Origin: Caballeronia sordidicola
GTDB lineage: Bacteria > Pseudomonadota > Gammaproteobacteria > Burkholderiales > Burkholderiaceae
Length of the DNA stretch: 64,000 bases
Direction of reading: 5' to 3'
NCBI RefSeq assembly: GCF_002220365.1
Contig: NZ_MTHB01000126.1
Span: forward strand, 1 to 64,000
Positions 60,657 to 64,000 of the stretch are shown in pieces. Each line of letters begins with the position of its first letter. Position 1 is the first letter of the stretch. The position numbers and the translations under genes are program-made. The notes beneath the pieces were generated by a model. That model ran no database searches. It had not been told where the DNA came from and saw nothing but the letters and a program-made list of their open reading frames with translations.

Positions 60657-62039
60657 ATGTTTGAAAAAATCCTCATTGCGAACCGTGGTGAAATCGCGCT
60701 TCGAATCCAGCGCGCGTGCCGCGAACTAGGCGTCAAGACGGTCATCGTCTATTCGGAAGCCGATAAAGAAGCCAAGTACGTGAAGTTGGCCGATGAAGCC
60801 GTGTGTATTGGACCGGCTCCGTCCAACCTCAGCTACCTCAACATGCCGGCGCTGATCAGCGCGGCCGAAGTCACCGACGCCGAAGCGATCCACCCCGGCT
60901 ACGGTTTCTTGTCGGAGAACGCGGACTTTGCAGAGCGTGTGGAGCAATCCGGCTTCACGTTCATCGGACCGCGTCCGGAAACTATCCGTTTGATGGGCGA
61001 CAAAGTCTCCGCCAAGCAAACGATGATCAAGACGGGCGTGCCGTGCGTCCCGGGTTCGGAAGGCGCATTGCCCGACGATCCGAAGGAAATCGTGAAGATT
61101 GCGCGCGCCGTGGGTTATCCGGTGATCATCAAGGCAGCGGGCGGCGGCGGCGGTCGCGGCATGCGCGTGGTGCACACCGAAGCGGCGCTGGTGAACGCGG
61201 TGAACATGACTCGCGAAGAAGCCGGCCGTGCATTCGGTAATCCGCAGGTCTACATGGAGAAATTCCTGGAGAACCCGCGGCACATTGAAATCCAGATTCT
61301 TGCCGACTCGTTCCGTAATGCAATCTGGCTGGGTGAACGCGATTGCTCCACGCAGCGCCGTCACCAGAAGGTGATTGAAGAAGCGCCGGCGCCGGGTATT
61401 GCGCGACGCTTGATTGAGCGGATTGGCGATCGTTGTGCCGACGCTTGCAAGAAGATGGGTTATCTCGGCGCGGGCACGTTCGAATTCCTGTACGAGAACA
61501 ACGAGTTCTATTTCATCGAAATGAACACGCGCGTGCAGGTCGAACATCCGGTGACGGAGCTGATTACCGGCGTGGATATCGTGCAGGAACAGATCCGTAT
61601 TGCTGCAGGCGAAAAGCTCGCGTTCCGCCAGAAGGACATTCAGTTCCGCGGTCACGCGATCGAATGCCGGATTAACGCGGAAGACCCGTTCAAGTTCACG
61701 CCGTCGCCGGGACGGTTGACGTCGTGGCATATGCCGGGTGGCCCGGGAATTCGTGTCGACTCGCATGCGTACAACGGCTATTTCGTGCCGCCGAACTACG
61801 ACTCGATGATCGGCAAGCTGATCTCGTATGGCGCCACGCGCGAGCAGGCGATCAACCGCATGCGCATTGCGTTATCGGAAATGGTCGTGGAAGGCATTTC
61901 GACCAACATCCCGCTGCATCGCGAGATGATGATCGACGCAAAGTTCGTCGAAGGCGGCACGAGCATTCACTACCTCGAAAACAAGCTCGCCGCGCGCAAG
62001 GCGGCAGCCGCCGTCGCTGCAGAAGACGCGGCGCAATAA
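60657..62039 (+). CDS. accC: AccC, biotin carboxylase of acetyl-CoA carboxylase
   Basis: The product has 460 residues. Signatures are MFEKILIANRGEIALRIQRAC, EAIHPGYGFLSENADFAE, the ATP loop KAAGGGGGRGMRVV, ERDCSTQRRHQKVIEEAPAP, and FYFIEMNTRVQVEHPVTE. It carboxylates biotin on AccB, the first step of fatty-acid synthesis. The chain ends with an Ala-rich tail (KAAAAVAAEDAAQ). It is 166 bases after accB, and start MFEKIL at 60657 is standard. Confidence 0.97.
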   Translation: MFEKILIANRGEIALRIQRACRELGVKTVIVYSEADKEAKYVKLADEAVCIGPAPSNLSYLNMPALISAAEVTDAEAIHPGYGFLSENADFAERVEQSGFTFIGPRPETIRLMGDKVSAKQTMIKTGVPCVPGSEGALPDDPKEIVKIARAVGYPVIIKAAGGGGGRGMRVVHTEAALVNAVNMTREEAGRAFGNPQVYMEKFLENPRHIEIQILADSFRNAIWLGERDCSTQRRHQKVIEEAPAPGIARRLIERIGDRCADACKKMGYLGAGTFEFLYENNEFYFIEMNTRVQVEHPVTELITGVDIVQEQIRIAAGEKLAFRQKDIQFRGHAIECRINAEDPFKFTPSPGRLTSWHMPGGPGIRVDSHAYNGYFVPPNYDSMIGKLISYGATREQAINRMRIALSEMVVEGISTNIPLHREMMIDAKFVEGGTSIHYLENKLAARKAAAAVAAEDAAQ

Positions 62040-62060
62040 CGCAATAAGCAGGGCTTCAAG

Positions 62061-62963
62061 ATGAGCTACCGGGAATTGATCGCCGAGCTGGATCGGGAAC
62101 ACGCGGAAGCGTTGTCGGATGCGCTGCTGGAGTTGGGCGCGCTGTCGGTATCGGTGGAAGATGCCGACGCCGATACCCCCGATGAGCAGCCTCTGTTCGG
62201 CGAACCCGGCCTCACGCCGGACCAGAAGGCGTGGAATCGCTCGCGCGTAGTCGCCCTTCTGGCGGACGCTGCCGACCCCGCCGTGTTGCTTGCGGCAGCG
62301 GCCAATGAGATCGGCTTGAAAGACACGCCGGTCTTCACGCTGCGCGATGTCGAAGATCAGGACTGGGTGCGCCTCACGCAATCCCAGTTCGATCCTATTC
62401 CTATCGGCAAGCGGATCTGGGTCGTGCCGTCGTGGCACGCAGCGCCCGATCCCGACGCGCTCGTGCTCGAACTTGATCCAGGTCTTGCGTTTGGTACCGG
62501 CAGCCATCCGACTACACGGCTGTGCATGGAATGGCTTGAGCAATCGGTTGAACAAAACCAGTCCGTGCTCGACTACGGTTGCGGTTCCGGCATCCTCGCG
62601 ATCCTGGCGAAGAAATGCGGCGCGAACCCGGTGATTGGTATCGATATCGATCCGCAAGCGGTGGAATCCGCGCGTCAAAATAGCGAGCGTAATCACGCCG
62701 ATGTCACCTACGGCCTGCCCGACGATTGCCCCGAAGGGCAATTTGACATCGTGGTCGCGAACATTTTGTCGAACCCGCTGAAGCTGATGGCGTCGATGCT
62801 TTCCACACGTGTAAAACCGGGCGGACGCATTGCGTTATCGGGCATTCTGGCGCGCCAGGCCGACGAAGTGGCGGCCGTCTACGCACGCTGGATCGACATC
62901 AGCGTATGGCGGGAACACGAAGGCTGGGTGTGTCTTGCCGGTCCCCGCCGCGAAAGCCTTTAG
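62061..62963 (+). CDS. prmA: Ribosomal protein L11 methyltransferase PrmA
   Basis: The product has 300 residues. An N-terminal substrate-recognition domain (YRELIAELDREHAEALSDALLELGALSVSVEDAD in part) is followed by a linker and a class I methyltransferase domain. That domain has LDPGLAFGTGSHPTTRLCMEWLE, VLDYGCGSGILAILAKKCGA, GIDIDPQAVESARQN and DIVVANILSNPL. It trimethylates L11. It follows accC by 21 bases, the conserved Burkholderiaceae order. Confidence 0.96.
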   Translation: MSYRELIAELDREHAEALSDALLELGALSVSVEDADADTPDEQPLFGEPGLTPDQKAWNRSRVVALLADAADPAVLLAAAANEIGLKDTPVFTLRDVEDQDWVRLTQSQFDPIPIGKRIWVVPSWHAAPDPDALVLELDPGLAFGTGSHPTTRLCMEWLEQSVEQNQSVLDYGCGSGILAILAKKCGANPVIGIDIDPQAVESARQNSERNHADVTYGLPDDCPEGQFDIVVANILSNPLKLMASMLSTRVKPGGRIALSGILARQADEVAAVYARWIDISVWREHEGWVCLAGPRRESL

Positions 62964-63008
62964 AATAGCGCCATCGTCCATCTACCGGCCTCTGGCCTTC
63001 GGCTACAT

Positions 63009-64000
63009 ATGGCGCTGGCAACCCGCTGTCCCCACTGCGAAACGGTTTTCCGTCTGGACCCGCATCTGCTCGCGCCGCACGACGGTCGCGTGCGGTGCGG
63101 TCATTGCCAGGAAATATTCGACGCAGCTCATTACCAGTTCGACCGCGACGAAACCGTCATGGCCGCGCTGGCTGCAACCGCGCCTAATTACGGCGCAGAT
63201 CCGGCAAGCCCGTGGGCAGAGAAGTCGAGTGCCGAGGTCTCCGGCGACAAGCGTGATGCGCTGGGTATCCCGTTGCACCCGTTCGTCCCCACGACCGCCC
63301 TCGCCCCTCAGGCCGAAGCGGAACGCACTCCGGTTGCGCGTGCTGAACCGCTCGCTGGGCTCGCTGCCGCTGAAGCGGTGTCGCGTACGCGCGCGGACAG
63401 CGATTTTCCGGGAGAAGGACGGTCCGAATTTCCGTGGCAGGCGGTTAATCGCGCTGAGGCGGACCCGCGAGTTGAAGCACCCGCCGACGCCCCCGCTCGC
63501 ACCGAACCGCGCGCCGATTCTTTCGTGGACCGTAACGAAGCCGATTCGCTTAAGGAATCACGCACTGATCCCTTCATCGGCCGCACTGAAAGCGAAGCGC
63601 TCAACGAGTCACGCGCCGAATCACGCACAGAACCGTTTGTTGGCTGGAGCGCACCGCGTGCGGAGCCGCAAACGCCCGCGCCCCGTCGCCCAGTCGATAC
63701 CACCACCCGCTCCGAACCCGCCCCGCTCGGCACCGCACCCGCTGCGCCGTGGGCAACAGACCCTGCCGAGCCGAGCTTCGGCAGCGCGGCTGCATCGTCT
63801 GAACCCGGCTTTGACTCCGCTTTTGAGCCCGTTTCTGAACCATTCCCCGTTATCCGTGAAACGCGCGCGCCGGCCCGTTCGGGAATCGTGTGGAAGATCA
63901 TCGGCTCGCTGATCGCGCTCGTGCTGTTTGTCGCGTTGATCGCGCAGGTCGCATGGTGGCAACGGGAGACCGTGATGGTCTACTGGCCCGCCTCGCAACC
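63009..64000 (+). CDS. Zinc-ribbon, DUF3426-type membrane protein (3' end outside window)
   Basis: The frame is open from ATG at 63009 to the window end (330 codons seen). The N-terminus is a zinc ribbon: RCPHCETVFRLDPHLL ... VRCGHCQEIFDA, the MJ0042/'zinc_ribbon_5' type. A long Ala/Glu/Pro/Ser/Arg-rich region follows (about residues 60-290) with imperfect repeats (RTEPRADSF, SRTDPFIG, SRTEPFVG). A transmembrane helix lies at about 300-320 (IIGSLIALVLFVALIAQVAW). A DUF3426 periplasmic domain is expected beyond the window. Function unknown; its place after prmA is typical of Burkholderiaceae. Confidence 0.85.
   Translation, partial: MALATRCPHCETVFRLDPHLLAPHDGRVRCGHCQEIFDAAHYQFDRDETVMAALAATAPNYGADPASPWAEKSSAEVSGDKRDALGIPLHPFVPTTALAPQAEAERTPVARAEPLAGLAAAEAVSRTRADSDFPGEGRSEFPWQAVNRAEADPRVEAPADAPARTEPRADSFVDRNEADSLKESRTDPFIGRTESEALNESRAESRTEPFVGWSAPRAEPQTPAPRRPVDTTTRSEPAPLGTAPAAPWATDPAEPSFGSAAASSEPGFDSAFEPVSEPFPVIRETRAPARSGIVWKIIGSLIALVLFVALIAQVAWWQRETVMVYWPASQ

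Noticed and set aside
60726..61766. 346-codon minus-strand open frame
   Set aside because: Antisense shadow of accC.
1..64000. CRISPR array or rRNA operon
   Set aside because: No regularly spaced direct repeats and no 16S/23S/5S-like sequence were seen; the only RNA genes recognised are tRNA-Lys and the ZTP riboswitch.

Overview
The window is ordinary chromosomal backbone of a high-GC betaproteobacterium. Gene content and order point to Burkholderiaceae, most likely Paraburkholderia or Caballeronia; that placement is inferred from protein families, not from a database search. Pointers include a Tat-exported AmiC, the linked nrdR-glyA pair, the aroQ-accB-accC-prmA-DUF3426 run, the tol-pal cluster, DUF4148 and DUF883 proteins, and an L-arabinose-type ABC transporter joined to dgoK/dgoA genes.

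Layout. 1-16 kb: tsaE (cut by the window edge), amiC, an EamA exporter, a small secreted protein, pirin, the thioredoxin-TPR protein YbbN/CnoX, tcdA, pdxH, a cyclopropane-fatty-acid-synthase-like methyltransferase, a frameshifted DUF72 gene, msrA, a flavin reductase, an Lrp/AsnC regulator, an IclR regulator divergent from gcdH with a perfect palindrome between them, and a 1-Cys peroxiredoxin. 15.6-17.1 kb: a yqjD/yqjE-like membrane stress operon. 17.2-19.9 kb: five minor-pilin genes (fimT-pilV-pilW-pilX-pilE) in one tightly overlapped operon. 20-22 kb: nrdR and glyA, with a clear ZTP (pfl) riboswitch in the glyA leader. 22.4-29.2 kb: ydfG, then ybgC-tolQ-tolR-tolA-tolB-pal-cpoB and tRNA-Lys(TTT).

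29.2-34.9 kb is less regular: a decayed rhodanese-MoeB gene, an upstream fragment resembling a LuxC acyl-CoA reductase, DUF3293, DUF4148 and zinc-ribbon proteins, a BamE-like lipoprotein, nlpD, a 58-residue lipoprotein gene at 33717-33893, and dedA. 35-39 kb: mutL-miaA and pyrF. 39-49.2 kb: a minus-strand sugar cluster read as IclR regulator, dgoK, dgoA, SDR, araF-araG-araH, SDR, SMP-30 lactonase, galM. This is nearly a complete oxidative (De Ley-Doudoroff type) route for D-galactose and probably L-arabinose, but no sugar-acid dehydratase is present. 49.4-51.9 kb: a hipBA-type toxin-antitoxin pair with its own operator-like repeats. 52-64 kb: mtgA, aroE, an RNase II-family nuclease, a YqiA-like esterase, mpl, a conserved unknown, a TlpA thioredoxin, aroQ, accB, accC, prmA and the start of a DUF3426 zinc-ribbon membrane protein.

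The envelope theme is strong: AmiC, its likely activator NlpD, Tol-Pal, MtgA, Mpl and DedA all concern cell-wall growth, splitting or recycling. I found no CRISPR array, transposase, integrase, rRNA or prophage. The most noteworthy items are the ZTP riboswitch, the dehydratase-less galactose/arabinose cluster with a 10-bp inverted repeat upstream of its regulator, the decaying rhodanese-MoeB/LuxC-like pair, the short lipoprotein gene, and the hipBA operators.
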